A program made the translations under genes and the position numbers. Shown piece by piece: positions 27,437-36,829 of a stretch of DNA of 64,000 nucleotides; within the stretch, counting starts at the first letter, position 1, and each line of letters starts with the position of its first letter. The notes beneath the pieces are model-generated. The model had not been told where the DNA came from and did not search any database. It worked only from the letters and a program-made list of their open reading frames with translations. The stretch comes from Halopseudomonas aestusnigri (GTDB taxonomy: Bacteria > Pseudomonadota > Gammaproteobacteria > Pseudomonadales > Pseudomonadaceae): the NCBI RefSeq assembly GCF_002197985.1, contig NZ_NBYK01000007.1, positions 1 through 64,000 of the forward strand, read 5' to 3'.

Positions 27437-28087
27437 ATGAAAACCCGCGACCGTATTCTTGAAGCCAGTCTGCAGCTGTTCAACGAGCAGGGCGAGCGCG
27501 CTGTCACCACCAACCACATCGCCGCTCATCTGGGGATGTCGCCGGGCAATCTCTATTACCACTTCCGCAACAAGCAGCAGATCATCGCCGAGCTGTTTGA
27601 TCACTACGAGCGCGAGCTGGAAGACAGTCTGGCGCTGCCGACCGACCGCGGGCTGGATCTGGATGACAAGGCACGTTACGTCGAGAGTCTGAGTGAGTCG
27701 CTGTGGCGCTACCGTTTCCTGCAGCGCGACCTTGAGCACCTGCTGGCCAGCGATGCGCAGGTGGCCGAGCGTTACCGCCTGTTCTCGCGGCGGGCACTGC
27801 AGGCGGTTGAGGGGATATTTCAGGGCACCATCGACGCCGGCATTCTCGACGCCCGCTACGCCAACGCCGAGGTGCTGGCACTCAACAGCTGGCTGCTGAT
27901 GAACAGCTGGACCAACTTTCTCTGCACTACCGTTTTGACTGATCCACAGGCTCAGTTGACCCCGCAGATGCAGCGCCGTGCGGTCTATCAGGTGCTGGCG
28001 CAGGAACTTGGGTTGTTGAGTGACGCGGCGCGGCCGCGGGTTGAGGCGATGCTGCGCGAGTATTACGCCGAGCTGCCTGAGGCCTGA
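27437..28087 (+). CDS. laoR: TetR-family repressor LaoR
   Basis: A protein of 216 residues from the ATG at 27437. The N-terminal helix-turn-helix (about 8-50) includes RILEASLQLFNEQGERAV and AAHLGMSPGNLYYHFRNK; the rest is the ligand-binding helical domain. It is divergent from laoCBA and corresponds to LaoR, which represses the lao operon until a long-chain acyl inducer is present. Its last 25 bp overlap, tail to tail, the end of the hydrolase gene at 28063. Confidence 0.9.
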   Translation: MKTRDRILEASLQLFNEQGERAVTTNHIAAHLGMSPGNLYYHFRNKQQIIAELFDHYERELEDSLALPTDRGLDLDDKARYVESLSESLWRYRFLQRDLEHLLASDAQVAERYRLFSRRALQAVEGIFQGTIDAGILDARYANAEVLALNSWLLMNSWTNFLCTTVLTDPQAQLTPQMQRRAVYQVLAQELGLLSDAARPRVEAMLREYYAELPEA

Positions 28088-29064
28088 AGCTGCAGCGCCA
28101 GCCAGCCGGGAATGCGCCGCTCAAGGTAGTAGCGTGGGCGCCACGGCAAGCCTTCGATAAAGCCGACGTGACCGCCGCCCTGATGCAGCTCGAACTCGGT
28201 GCGAGGCCCCAGCTCGCTCAGCTGCGGCAGGCTGCGTGGGTAGACAAAGGGGTCGTTGGCGGCCTGAATCAGCAGGCAAGGCACCTGGATCGAGCCGAGA
28301 AAATAGCGGCTGCTGCAGCGCCGGTAGTAGTCCTCGGCACTGGCAAAGCCATGCAGCGGGGCGGTCACCCGGCCGTCGAAATCCCAGAAGGTATCCATCC
28401 CGTCGAGTGAACCCAGCGCATCCAGCCGTGCGTGCTCGCTGTGCCAGCCCTGGTGGCTGAACAGCCGCTTCTTATTGCTGACGTAGGCCAGCATGTCGCG
28501 CATGAAGCGGCTCTGGTAGACGCGGGAAAAGCCGACGCTGATGCGGTCGGCGCATTCATCCAGACGAAACGGCACCGACACCGCGACCGCAGCCTGCAGC
28601 GGGCATTCATGCGCGCACTCACCCAGATACTTCAGCAGCACGTTGCCACCGAGGGAGAAGCCGGCGGCAGCGAGTGTGCGGCCGGGGTAGCGCAACAACA
28701 CATGATTGACGACTTCGGCCAGGTCGTCGCTGGCGCCTGAGTGGTAGGCGCGGGCGCTGTGGTTGGGCTCACCCGAGCAGCCGCGCCAGTTGACCGCGAC
28801 GCTGCGCCAGCCGAGTTTGGCCAGCTGCTGTTGCTGGCCGAGGATGTACAGCGAGCTGGAGCTGCCGGTCAGCCCGTGCAGCAGAATCACGCAGGGTTGC
28901 CCGGCGTGATCCGGGCCGAACCAGTCCAGATCGAGAAAATCGCCGTCCGCCAGCGTCAGCCGTTCGCGCTTACGCTCGAGCCTCGGCGGGCGTCGCAGCA
29001 ACGGGCCAAACAGGGTCTGCAGATGACCGCCGGGCAGCCAGCGCGACGGTCGGAAGCTGCTCAA
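28063..29064 (-). CDS. YheT-family alpha/beta hydrolase
   Basis: A 333-residue hydrolase of the YheT family (widely conserved, esterase-like, substrate unknown). Family segments are RPSRWLPGGHLQTLFGPL at the N-terminus, ILLHGLTGSSSS, the nucleophile elbow GFSLGGNVLLKYLGE, and the histidine near GGGHVGFIEG. I place the start at a TTG (29064) that overlaps the rsmD stop (TTGA), since the family begins just before that first segment; a GTG at 29079 is the alternative. Longer in-frame extensions lie inside rsmD. Confidence 0.85.
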   Translation of the reverse strand: MSSFRPSRWLPGGHLQTLFGPLLRRPPRLERKRERLTLADGDFLDLDWFGPDHAGQPCVILLHGLTGSSSSLYILGQQQQLAKLGWRSVAVNWRGCSGEPNHSARAYHSGASDDLAEVVNHVLLRYPGRTLAAAGFSLGGNVLLKYLGECAHECPLQAAVAVSVPFRLDECADRISVGFSRVYQSRFMRDMLAYVSNKKRLFSHQGWHSEHARLDALGSLDGMDTFWDFDGRVTAPLHGFASAEDYYRRCSSRYFLGSIQVPCLLIQAANDPFVYPRSLPQLSELGPRTEFELHQGGGHVGFIEGLPWRPRYYLERRIPGWLALQLQASGSSA

Positions 29065-29642
29065 GCCTGCCGATGCCACAGGCTGTACCAGACCTGGCCG
29101 GCGCGCTTTTCGCGGTGCAGCTGCCAGTTGCCCGGCAGCGCCAGCTGACTTGGTGGCTGTTCGCTTTCGATGTAGATCTGCGCGTCGTCGGCCAGCCACT
29201 GGTTGGCTTCCAGTGCCGCGCAGGCCGGCTCCAGCAGTTCCTGACGGAACGGCGGGTCGAGAAACACCAGATCAAAGCGCCTTGGTGGCGTGCCGGCCAG
29301 CAGTGACAGGCCGTCCTGCTGGATTACCTCGGCACGGTCGCAGTTCAGCGTTTGCAGATGGCCGCGCAGGGTGTGTACCACGTCGCGGCTGAGGTCGCCG
29401 GCCAGTGCGCTGGCGGCGCCGCGCGACAGAGCCTCCAGGGTCAGCGCGCCGCTGCCGGTGAATGGATCAAGGCAATGGGCGCCGGGTACGTCGCTGCTCA
29501 GCCAGTTGAACAGTGTTTCGCGCACCCGGTCCGGGGTCGGACGCAGGCCCGGCTGTTCGGTAAAGGTGAAGCGGCGGCTGCGCCACTCGCCAGCGATGAT
29601 GCGCAGCTGGCTGACTCTGGCCTTGGCCTGGTTGGACTTCAT
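29061..29642 (-). CDS. rsmD: 16S rRNA (guanine(966)-N(2))-methyltransferase
   Basis: Methylates G966 of 16S rRNA with S-adenosylmethionine. The protein of 193 residues contains the FTGSGALTLEALSRGA SAM-binding segment and the catalytic DPPF motif in LVFLDPPFRQELL. The start overlaps the stop of the M16-like gene (ATGA). Confidence 0.95.
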   Translation of the reverse strand: MKSNQAKARVSQLRIIAGEWRSRRFTFTEQPGLRPTPDRVRETLFNWLSSDVPGAHCLDPFTGSGALTLEALSRGAASALAGDLSRDVVHTLRGHLQTLNCDRAEVIQQDGLSLLAGTPPRRFDLVFLDPPFRQELLEPACAALEANQWLADDAQIYIESEQPPSQLALPGNWQLHREKRAGQVWYSLWHRQA

Positions 29643-31183
29643 GCACTGGGCTCCTGCTCTGCCGCCGCGCTCGGCTGGTCGGCATTGTCTTCGGGTTCTG
29701 CGGGTGGTTGCGGCGGCCCTACGGTGATCACTACGCGCTCGCTGGCGGGCAGATGCCGGGCAAAGGCCTCACGAATGTCCGTTGCGGTCAGCGCCTGAAC
29801 ACGGTCGAGGAACAGCTGCATGTGGTTGAGTGGCAGGTCGTAGAAGCCGATGGCTGCCAGTTGCGCGACGATCGCCGAATTGCTCGCGGTGCTGAGCGGG
29901 AACTCGCCGAGCAGTTGCTGCTTGGCGCGGTTCACTTCGGCATCGGTCGGACCTTCGCTGATAAAGCGGTCAAGGGTCTGGTTGACCACCTCCAGCGCCT
30001 GTTCGGCCTGATCGCTGCGGGTCTGCAGCGAGATCACGAACGGGCCGGGGGCCTGCATCGCGCTGAAGTTACTGCCGACGCTGTAGGACAGCCCGCGTTT
30101 TTCGCGCACTTCCTCGACCAGTCGCGAGCCAAAGCCGCTGCCACCGAGGATCTGGTTGCCGAGGTACAGCGCGGCGTAGTCCGGATCGGTTCTGCTCATG
30201 CCCTGCTGGGCCACCAGCACATGGGTCTGGCTGCTGGCAAAGTCGATGTGCTGGCTGCTGGCTGCGATTTTTTCCGCTGGTGGCGTTGGCTCGGCAGCAG
30301 GTCCTTGCGGCATGGCATCGGCCAGGTGCTGAGCCAGTTGCTCGGCCCGGGCGCGGTCGATATCGCCGACCAATGCGATCACCGCGTTGCCGGCGCTGTA
30401 GTAGGTCTGCTGGAAGCGCTGCAGATCGTACCGACTGATGGCCTTTAGGCTGTCTTCGGTTCCATCTGGCGGGATGCCGTAGGGGTGATCCGGGTACAGC
30501 GTGCTCCACAGCGCCTCGCTGGCCTGGCTGCCGGGGCGCTGGCGAGCGTAGCGCAGGCCGGCCAGCAGTTGCTCGCGGATGCGCTCCAGCGATGCCTCGG
30601 GGAAACTGGGTTTGGACAGGATCTGCGCAAACAGGGTCAGTGCCGGATCCAGCTTGTCGGCGGCGGTCAGGGTGCGCAGGCTGATCAGGCCCATGTCGCG
30701 GTGCGAGCTGTTGCCGAACTGCGCACCGAGGCGCTCGAAGCCGGCAGCAATATCACCGGCATCCAGGCTGCCGGTACCCTCGTTGAGCATGGCGTTGGTG
30801 AACATGGCCAGCCCGGGCAGCTCACCGTCGCGGCTGGCGCCAGCGGCGTAGAGCAGTTGAATGTCGAGCATCGGCAGCTCGCCGGCGTGCATGAAGTACA
30901 CCGGCGTTCCCTGACGGGTTTGCCAGTGCTGCAGGTCCAGCCCGCGGCGGGCGGGCGGGGTGTCCAGATCGAGCTCTTCCAGCGAACTCAGCGCCGGCAG
31001 TGGCGAGCCGAAGACCTCGGTGGCGGTATCGGCCGGGCCGTCGTCAGGTGCCTGGGCAACGGCGGGGGTATCAGGTGCAGGCTGGCTGTCAGGCGCACGC
31101 TCCATCAGCAGAAACAGCATGCCACCCAGGGCGACCAGGGCGATCAGCCAGCGCAGCACGGAAAAGGGTTTGCTCTGGCTCAT
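29639..31183 (-). CDS. M16-family peptidase-like protein, inactive subunit
   Basis: A protein of 514 residues with an N-terminal membrane anchor (about 9-27) and an alanine/proline-rich linker, then two M16 domains. The HxxEH zinc motif is absent: the equivalent position reads LPGLAMFTNAMLNEGTG. The second domain retains the R/Y pocket segment EVREKRGLSYSVGSNFSA near residue 360. It is coupled by a 4-bp ATGA overlap to the active M16 gene, so the products probably form an active/inactive heterodimer in the periplasm, as known for other M16B pairs. Confidence 0.9.
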   Translation of the reverse strand: MSQSKPFSVLRWLIALVALGGMLFLLMERAPDSQPAPDTPAVAQAPDDGPADTATEVFGSPLPALSSLEELDLDTPPARRGLDLQHWQTRQGTPVYFMHAGELPMLDIQLLYAAGASRDGELPGLAMFTNAMLNEGTGSLDAGDIAAGFERLGAQFGNSSHRDMGLISLRTLTAADKLDPALTLFAQILSKPSFPEASLERIREQLLAGLRYARQRPGSQASEALWSTLYPDHPYGIPPDGTEDSLKAISRYDLQRFQQTYYSAGNAVIALVGDIDRARAEQLAQHLADAMPQGPAAEPTPPAEKIAASSQHIDFASSQTHVLVAQQGMSRTDPDYAALYLGNQILGGSGFGSRLVEEVREKRGLSYSVGSNFSAMQAPGPFVISLQTRSDQAEQALEVVNQTLDRFISEGPTDAEVNRAKQQLLGEFPLSTASNSAIVAQLAAIGFYDLPLNHMQLFLDRVQALTATDIREAFARHLPASERVVITVGPPQPPAEPEDNADQPSAAAEQEPSA

Positions 31184-32529
31184 GGCTGCTGCTCCTCACG
31201 GGCGTTCGGCAGGTTGTAGCTGCGGGTCAGACGTTCGCGGACCAGATAACGGCGGGCGACCTCGCTGACCTGCTCGGGGGTAACCGCTTGCAACGCTTCG
31301 ATATCGTTGTCGACCAGCTGCCACGGCAGGCCGACGGTGACCAGTTCGCCGATGCGGTTGGCCTGCTGCATGATGTTGTCCTGGGCGTAGACCAGTCCGG
31401 CCACCACCTGGGCCTGCACACGGGCCAGCTCCTCGGCGCTCGGCGGGGCTTGCTTGATTGCGTCAATCTCTTTCCAGATGGCGGCTTCCAGCGTGGGCAG
31501 GTCGATGTCGCGCGCCTCGTTGGGAATGCCGCTGAAAACGAACAGGCTGTCGCCGCGGGTAAAGGCGTCGTAGCCGGTGCCAACCGAGGTGGCGATGGCG
31601 TCGCCGCGCTCCAGGTGGCTTGGCAGGCGGGCGCTGTAGCCGCCGTCCAGCACGGCGTCGAGCAGACGCAGAGCGTGGGCTTCCCATGGCTCGCTGACGG
31701 TATTGAGCGAGGGCACATTGAAACCGAGCAGCAGGCTCGGCAGCTGCAGATCCAGATGCTGGGTCAGGCTGCGCTCGCCAATGACCGGCAGCTCCAGCGG
31801 CTTGCGTACCACCGGCAGCGGGCCGGCCGGCACCGCGCCGAAGTAGCGCTCGACCAGCGGCTTGACGGTTTCCGGGTAGACGTCGCCAACAATCACCAAT
31901 GTGGCGTTGCCCGGCACGTAGTGGCTCTTGTACCAGGCGCGCAGGTCTTCGATCTGCATGCGGTCGAGGTCGTGCATCCAGCCGATCACTGGCTGGGCAT
32001 AGGGGCTGGCGGTGTAGGCCTGGGCGAGGAAGCGCTCGTAGGCGACGCCGTTCGGGTTGTCGTCTACCCGCATGCGACGTTCTTCCTTGATGACCTCGAT
32101 CTCCTTCAGGAACTCGTCTTCCGGCAGGGTCAGCAGGTGCATGCGCTCGGCCTCCATCTCCAGTGCCACCGGCAGCTGATCGCGGCTGAGCATCTGGTAA
32201 TAGGCGGTGTAGTCGCGGTTGGTCATGGCATTTTCGCTGGCACCAAGACTGCTCAGCAGGCGCGAGGCCTGGCCGGGTTCAAGGTGTTCGCTGCCCTTGA
32301 ACATCATGTGTTCCAGCGCATGGGACAGGCCGGTCTGCCCCGGTGGCTCGTCAACCCCGCCGACCTTGTACCAGACCTGCGAGACCACCACCGGCGCACG
32401 GTGATCCTCGCGGATGATGACGTTCAGCCCATTGTCGAGTGTGTAGCTATGGGTCGGTTGCCGGCTGTCGGCCATGGCCGTCGGCGTCAGCAGTGGAAGC
32501 AGCAGCAGGAGAGTACGCAAGCGCAACAT
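31180..32529 (-). CDS. M16-family zinc peptidase, catalytic subunit
   Basis: A protein of 449 residues with a signal peptide (about 1-20) and the inverted zinc motif HxxEH in TGLSHALEHMMFKGS near residue 65, plus the downstream glutamate in EIEVIKEERRMRVD. It degrades peptides, presumably in the periplasm, with the inactive partner encoded downstream. First gene of the M16-M16-rsmD-yheT unit and divergent from ftsY. Confidence 0.93.
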   Translation of the reverse strand: MLRLRTLLLLLPLLTPTAMADSRQPTHSYTLDNGLNVIIREDHRAPVVVSQVWYKVGGVDEPPGQTGLSHALEHMMFKGSEHLEPGQASRLLSSLGASENAMTNRDYTAYYQMLSRDQLPVALEMEAERMHLLTLPEDEFLKEIEVIKEERRMRVDDNPNGVAYERFLAQAYTASPYAQPVIGWMHDLDRMQIEDLRAWYKSHYVPGNATLVIVGDVYPETVKPLVERYFGAVPAGPLPVVRKPLELPVIGERSLTQHLDLQLPSLLLGFNVPSLNTVSEPWEAHALRLLDAVLDGGYSARLPSHLERGDAIATSVGTGYDAFTRGDSLFVFSGIPNEARDIDLPTLEAAIWKEIDAIKQAPPSAEELARVQAQVVAGLVYAQDNIMQQANRIGELVTVGLPWQLVDNDIEALQAVTPEQVSEVARRYLVRERLTRSYNLPNAREEQQP

Positions 32530-32689
32530 GCAGGTGTCCTGTTATACAGCGCGGTAATCGTGAGACCCTGCGCGCAGACCGGCGTACCGCCTGCCGCTGG
32601 GTCATACCGCCGTTGGCGGAAGTGGGGTAGGATAACCCAACCTTCAATATGGCGAAGCATTCGCCGTCGAACTCAGATAGTGACTCTTC

Positions 32690-33883
32690 ATGTTTGGTTC
32701 CAAAGACAAACCGCAAAACCCCGATGCCAAGACCTCCGCCAAGCCTGAAAAGAAAGGGCTGTTTGGCTGGGCACGCCGCCGGGAAGAGCCGGCGCCCGCT
32801 GAGCCGCAGGCCGATGCACCAGCCCCGCTCACTGGCGACCTGAATACCGTTGAGGGCCGCGAAGCCGCGGCCCGTGAGGCGGCTGCCTCGCTGTTTTCCG
32901 AGCTGGGCCAGAAGGCGCCGGTCGAGCAAACCCCGGAACCGGTCGCCGAGCCGGAGGCCAAGGGCTTCTTCGCACGCATGCGTCAGGGCCTGTCCAAGAC
33001 CAGCGTCAACCTCGGCGAAGGCATGGCCAACCTGTTCCTCGGCGAAAAGGAAATAGACGACGAACTGCTCGAAGACATGGAAACCCGGCTGCTGATGGCT
33101 GACGTCGGCATTGAAGCCACCACTATGATCATGGAAACCCTGCAGCAGCGCGTGACCCGCCGTCAGGTGTCCAGTCGCAAGGCGCTTTACCGTGCCCTGC
33201 AGGATGAGTTGGAAGCGCTGCTGGCGCATGTCGCCAAGCCGCTGGAAATCGACAGCAGCAAGAAGCCCTACGTGATTCTGGTGGTCGGTGTGAACGGCGT
33301 CGGCAAGACCACCACCATCGGCAAGCTGGCCAAGCGGCTGCAGGGCGAAGGCAAGCAGGTCATGCTGGCCGCAGGCGACACCTTCCGTGCCGCAGCGGTC
33401 GAGCAGCTGCAGGTCTGGGGTGAGCGCAACCAGATTGGCGTGATTGCCCAGCACACCGGTGCGGATTCTGCCTCGGTGATCTTTGACGGCCTGCAGGCCG
33501 CCAAGGCCCGTGGCGCTGACGTGCTGATCGCCGACACCGCTGGCCGCCTGCACAACAAGGACCACCTGATGGACGAGCTGGCCAAGGTCAAGCGCGTCAT
33601 GGCCAAGCTGGACCCCGACGCGCCCCATGAAGTGATGCTGGTGCTCGACGCCGGTACCGGCCAGAACGCCATTTCCCAGACCAAGCTGTTCGACCAGGCG
33701 GTTGGCCTGACCGGTCTGACCCTGACCAAGCTGGACGGTACCGCCAAGGGCGGGGTGATCTTCGCGCTGGCCAAGCAGTTCGGTCTGCCGATCCGCTTTA
33801 TCGGTGTGGGCGAGCAGATCGACGACCTCCGCCCCTTCACCGCGCCGGATTTTGTTGCCGCGTTGTTTGGACAGAAGCCATAA
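32690..33883 (+). CDS. ftsY: Signal recognition particle receptor FtsY
   Basis: A GTPase of 397 residues that docks the signal recognition particle on the membrane. An acidic, proline/alanine-rich A domain (about 1-100) precedes the NG domain: [18 protein letters not shown] near 199, DTAGR, and [10 protein letters not shown]. First gene of ftsY-ftsE-ftsX, its stop codon directly abutting the ftsE ATG. Confidence 0.97.
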   Translation: MFGSKDKPQNPDAKTSAKPEKKGLFGWARRREEPAPAEPQADAPAPLTGDLNTVEGREAAAREAAASLFSELGQKAPVEQTPEPVAEPEAKGFFARMRQGLSKTSVNLGEGMANLFLGEKEIDDELLEDMETRLLMADVGIEATTMIMETLQQRVTRRQVSSRKALYRALQDELEALLAHVAKPLEIDSSKKPYVILVVGVNGVGKTTTIGKLAKRLQGEGKQVMLAAGDTFRAAAVEQLQVWGERNQIGVIAQHTGADSASVIFDGLQAAKARGADVLIADTAGRLHNKDHLMDELAKVKRVMAKLDPDAPHEVMLVLDAGTGQNAISQTKLFDQAVGLTGLTLTKLDGTAKGGVIFALAKQFGLPIRFIGVGEQIDDLRPFTAPDFVAALFGQKP

Positions 33884-34549
33884 ATGATTCGCTTCGAGCA
33901 GGTCAGCAAGCGCTATCCCAACGGGCATCAGGGGCTGGATAACCTCAGCTTCCATATCCGGACCGGCGAGATGGTGTTTATTACCGGCCACTCCGGCGCG
34001 GGCAAGAGCACCCTGCTCAAGCTGATCATGTGCATGGAGCGCCCCAGCAGCGGCGCCGTGCACGTTGGCGGTCAGAACCTGCGTGACCTCGGCAGTGACG
34101 ACATTCCCTATCTGCGTCGGCAGATCGGCGTGGTGTTTCAGAATCACCAGTTGCTGTTCGACCGCACCGTATTCGACAACGTCGCCCTGCCGCTGATTAT
34201 CAACGGCACCCCGGCTGACGAAGTAGGGCGCCGGGTGCGCGCCGCGCTCGACAAGGTCGGCCTGCTGAGCAAGGAAAACAGCTACCCGATCGCGCTGTCT
34301 GGCGGCGAGCAGCAGCGGGTCGGTATCGCCCGTGCGGTGGTGCACAAGCCGGCGTTGCTGCTGGCGGACGAGCCGACTGGTAACCTCGATCCCGAGCTGT
34401 CGGCGGAAATCATGGCGCTGTTTGAAGACTTCAACCGGGTTGGCGTGACCGTGATCATCGCCAGCCACGACCTGCCGCTGATTGCTCGCCTGCATCACCG
34501 CACCCTGACGCTGGATCAAGGCCGTCTGCTGGCCGATGGAGAGTCCTGA
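33884..34549 (+). CDS. ftsE: Cell division ATP-binding protein FtsE
   Basis: The ABC ATPase of 221 residues that pairs with FtsX to activate septal peptidoglycan hydrolases. Walker A is GHSGAGKST, the ABC signature LSGGEQQRVGIARA, Walker B LLLADEPTGNLD, and the switch histidine is in IASHDLPLI. Start and stop overlap or abut the adjacent genes. Confidence 0.97.
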   Translation: MIRFEQVSKRYPNGHQGLDNLSFHIRTGEMVFITGHSGAGKSTLLKLIMCMERPSSGAVHVGGQNLRDLGSDDIPYLRRQIGVVFQNHQLLFDRTVFDNVALPLIINGTPADEVGRRVRAALDKVGLLSKENSYPIALSGGEQQRVGIARAVVHKPALLLADEPTGNLDPELSAEIMALFEDFNRVGVTVIIASHDLPLIARLHHRTLTLDQGRLLADGES

Positions 34550-35544
34550 TGAGCGCCAAGCAACCCCAGCCAGGCCGCCGCAAGACACCCAGCGGGGCGG
34601 CGCGCTCCCAGCGCGACTGGCGTCACCCGCTGCGCAGCTGGTTCGGCAGCCACCGTGACAGTGCCCGTCAGGCGCTGGTGCGGGTGCGTCACTATCCGTT
34701 CAGCAGCGCCATGACGGTGCTGGTAATGACCATCGCCCTGGCGCTGCCGATGGGCCTGTCGGTACTGATCGGCCAGGTCAAGCAACTGGGGGTGAACTGG
34801 CAGGAGGCGGCGCAGATCTCCGTGTATCTGGCCGATGACGTCAGCGCCGAGAAACAGCAGAGCCTGACCGAGCAGATACGCCAGCTGGCGGGTGTGGCGC
34901 AGGCGCAGCTGCTCGACAAGGATCTGGCGCTGGCCGAGTTCCAGCAGCACGCCGGCATGGGTGATGCCCTGCTGCAGCTCGACTACAATCCGCTGCCGAG
35001 CGTGATTGTGGTCACGCCACTGAGTATCGATGGCGGCGCTTCGGCGCTGGAGCCACTGCGTGATCGCCTGGTCGCCATTGACGGCGTTGAACAGGTGCAG
35101 ATTGATCTGCTCTGGGTTGAGCGGCTGGCGGCGATTCTGGCGATGTTCGAACGTTTTGCCGGCGGCCTTGGCGTCTTGCTGATCATCGCCCTGCTGCTGG
35201 TTATGGCCAACACCATCCGGCTGGCCATCGAAAGCCGCCGTGAAGAGATTCTGGTGATCAAGCTGGTGGGCGGCACCGATGCCTTCGTCCGTCGCCCATT
35301 CCTCTATATCGGTGTGCTTTATGGCCTGCTCGCCGGGGTGCTGGCCTGGGTGCTGCTGGCGCTGGGTCTGGCCTGGCTGAATGTCACCGTCGAGCGGGTT
35401 GCCGCGTTGTACCAAAGCGAGTTCGCCCTGTTCGGCATGCCCTTTACCGATGGGCTGGCGCTGGTGTTCGGTTCCATGGTGCTCGGGCTGGCCGGTGCCT
35501 GGCTGGCGGTTGGGCAGCACGTGCGGGCGATTGAGCCGCAATAA
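34549..35544 (+). CDS. ftsX: Cell division protein FtsX
   Basis: An inner-membrane protein of 331 residues. A charged N-terminal tail (1-55) is followed by a first transmembrane helix near 60-75, a periplasmic domain, and three further helices in the C-terminal half typical of the FtsX permease fold. It couples ATP hydrolysis by FtsE to amidase activators. The start overlaps the ftsE stop by one base (TGATG). Confidence 0.95.
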   Translation: MSAKQPQPGRRKTPSGAARSQRDWRHPLRSWFGSHRDSARQALVRVRHYPFSSAMTVLVMTIALALPMGLSVLIGQVKQLGVNWQEAAQISVYLADDVSAEKQQSLTEQIRQLAGVAQAQLLDKDLALAEFQQHAGMGDALLQLDYNPLPSVIVVTPLSIDGGASALEPLRDRLVAIDGVEQVQIDLLWVERLAAILAMFERFAGGLGVLLIIALLLVMANTIRLAIESRREEILVIKLVGGTDAFVRRPFLYIGVLYGLLAGVLAWVLLALGLAWLNVTVERVAALYQSEFALFGMPFTDGLALVFGSMVLGLAGAWLAVGQHVRAIEPQ

Positions 35545-35546
35545 GG

Positions 35547-35702
35547 CAGCCGCAAGCGACAAGCCGCAAGCTTCAAGCGCAACCCGCGAGGCGTCTAGTG
35601 GCGCGTTTACCCGTCGAGTGCGGCGCGGCAGTAAACGCCGGGATAAGCCGTTCACCGGCCGCCCGCCGGAAACATCCTGGTTGGGCTTGCCGCTTGCCGC
35701 CA
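35547..35702. repeat. Inverted pair of heptamer arrays, locus 3
   Basis: Left arm 35547-35581 (CAGCCGC, AAGCGAC, AAGCCGC, AAGCTTC, AAGCGCA), starting 2 bp after the ftsX stop. Right arm 35683-35702 (GGGCTT, GCCGCTT, GCCGCCA). Between them is an imperfect hairpin GCGTTTAC (35603-35610) / GTAAACGC (35631-35638). The units are degenerate compared with loci 1 and 2. Confidence 0.75.
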
Positions 35703-35721
35703 CGCTGAACTTTAGGTTACG

Positions 35722-35750
35722 TTCACAGTCCTATTTTGCGGTGATACACT
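35722..35750 (+). promoter_or_regulatory. rpoH promoter
   Basis: -35 TTCACA (35722-35727), 17-bp spacer, -10 TACACT (35745-35750), with TGA just before the -10 as an extended element. Transcription would start near 35757, 22 bp ahead of the ATG. Confidence 0.75.
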
Positions 35751-35778
35751 CAGTCGTCTTTATTTGGGGAGTTCGAAC

Positions 35779-36642
35779 ATGAGCACTGCATTGCAGCCTG
35801 TTCATACCTTGGCTCCGGGAGCCAATCTCGAAGCCTACATTCAAAGCGTCAGCGCCATTCCGATTCTCAGTGCGGAAGAGGAGCGGGTGCTGGCTGATCG
35901 CCTGTACTACCACGAAGACCTGGAAGCTGCGCGTCAGCTGGTCATGTCTCACCTGCGTTTTGTCGTGCACATCGCCCGCAGCTATTCCGGTTACGGTCTG
36001 GCGCAGGCCGATCTGGTGCAGGAAGGCAACGTTGGCCTGATGAAGGCGGTCAAGCGTTTCAATCCGGAGATGGGCGTGCGCCTGGTCTCCTTCGCGGTGC
36101 ACTGGATTCGCGCCGAGATTCACGAGTTCATCCTGCGCAACTGGCGGATCGTCAAGGTCGCAACCACCAAGGCCCAGCGCAAGCTGTTCTTCAACCTGCG
36201 CAGCGCCAAGAAGAAGCTGGCTTGGCTGTCGCAGAACGAAGTCGAGGCGGTTGCTGCCGACCTGGGTGTTGCCGAGCGTGAAGTCCGCGAGATGGAAAGC
36301 CGTCTGTACGGTCAGGACCTTGGCTTCGACGGCGCGCAGGACGATGACGACGATGCGGCCTACGCACCGGTGCATTATCTGGAAGACAAGCGCTATGACC
36401 CGGCTACCCAGCTGGAGTCGGCCGACTGGTCCGACAGTGCCAGCGCCAGCCTGCTGACCGGTCTGGAGGCGCTGGACGAGCGCAGCCGCGACATTCTCTA
36501 CCAGCGCTGGCTGGCCGAAGAGAAGGCCACGCTGCACGAGCTGGCAGCCAAGTATCAGGTCTCTGCCGAGCGTATTCGTCAGCTCGAAAAGAACGCCATG
36601 AACAAGCTGAAGAAGAACCTCGAAGCCGAGGTTGAAGTCTGA
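35779..36642 (+). CDS. rpoH: RNA polymerase sigma factor RpoH (sigma-32)
   Basis: The heat-shock sigma factor, 287 residues. Region 2 includes [20 protein letters not shown] and [20 protein letters not shown], the RpoH box region [10 protein letters not shown] is present, and region 4 ends with the helix-turn-helix [28 protein letters not shown]. The ATG at 35779 has GGGGAG upstream. It follows ftsX at a distance with its own promoter; a terminator follows. Confidence 0.97.
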   Translation: MSTALQPVHTLAPGANLEAYIQSVSAIPILSAEEERVLADRLYYHEDLEAARQLVMSHLRFVVHIARSYSGYGLAQADLVQEGNVGLMKAVKRFNPEMGVRLVSFAVHWIRAEIHEFILRNWRIVKVATTKAQRKLFFNLRSAKKKLAWLSQNEVEAVAADLGVAEREVREMESRLYGQDLGFDGAQDDDDDAAYAPVHYLEDKRYDPATQLESADWSDSASASLLTGLEALDERSRDILYQRWLAEEKATLHELAAKYQVSAERIRQLEKNAMNKLKKNLEAEVEV

Positions 36643-36661
36643 CGCTTGCAGCACTGATCGC

Positions 36662-36689
36662 AAAGGGGCATCCGCAGGATGCCCTTTTT
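36662..36689 (+). terminator. Terminator of rpoH
   Basis: Stem AAAGGGGCATCC / GGATGCCC with a 3-nt loop (GCA), followed by TTTTTG, 20 bp past the rpoH stop. Confidence 0.93.
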
Positions 36690-36742
36690 GTTGGTGTCGC
36701 AGGTACCCCGGTTTAGGTTTCTCGTGCTGTACCGAGCCGTAG

Positions 36743-36779
36743 GGCCACGGCATGCCGTGGCCGCTGACACCGCCAGCGG
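36743..36779. repeat. Perfect 20-bp palindrome with adjacent hairpin
   Basis: A loopless 20-bp palindrome with arms GGCCACGGCA / TGCCGTGGCC (36743-36762) overlaps a second hairpin CCGCTG / CAGCGG (36761-36779). It lies 50 bp before the gene at 36830. Operator, cruciform site or REP remnant are possible; I see no second copy in the window. Confidence 0.7.
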
Positions 36780-36829
36780 CGAGAAAAGCACATTTTTTCC
36801 GTTTCCATAACAAGATCAAGGAGTATTGC

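Noticed and set aside
32447-34588. A 713-codon minus-strand open frame across ftsY and ftsE
   Set aside because: Shadow of two confirmed housekeeping genes, with no start signal or recognisable domain.
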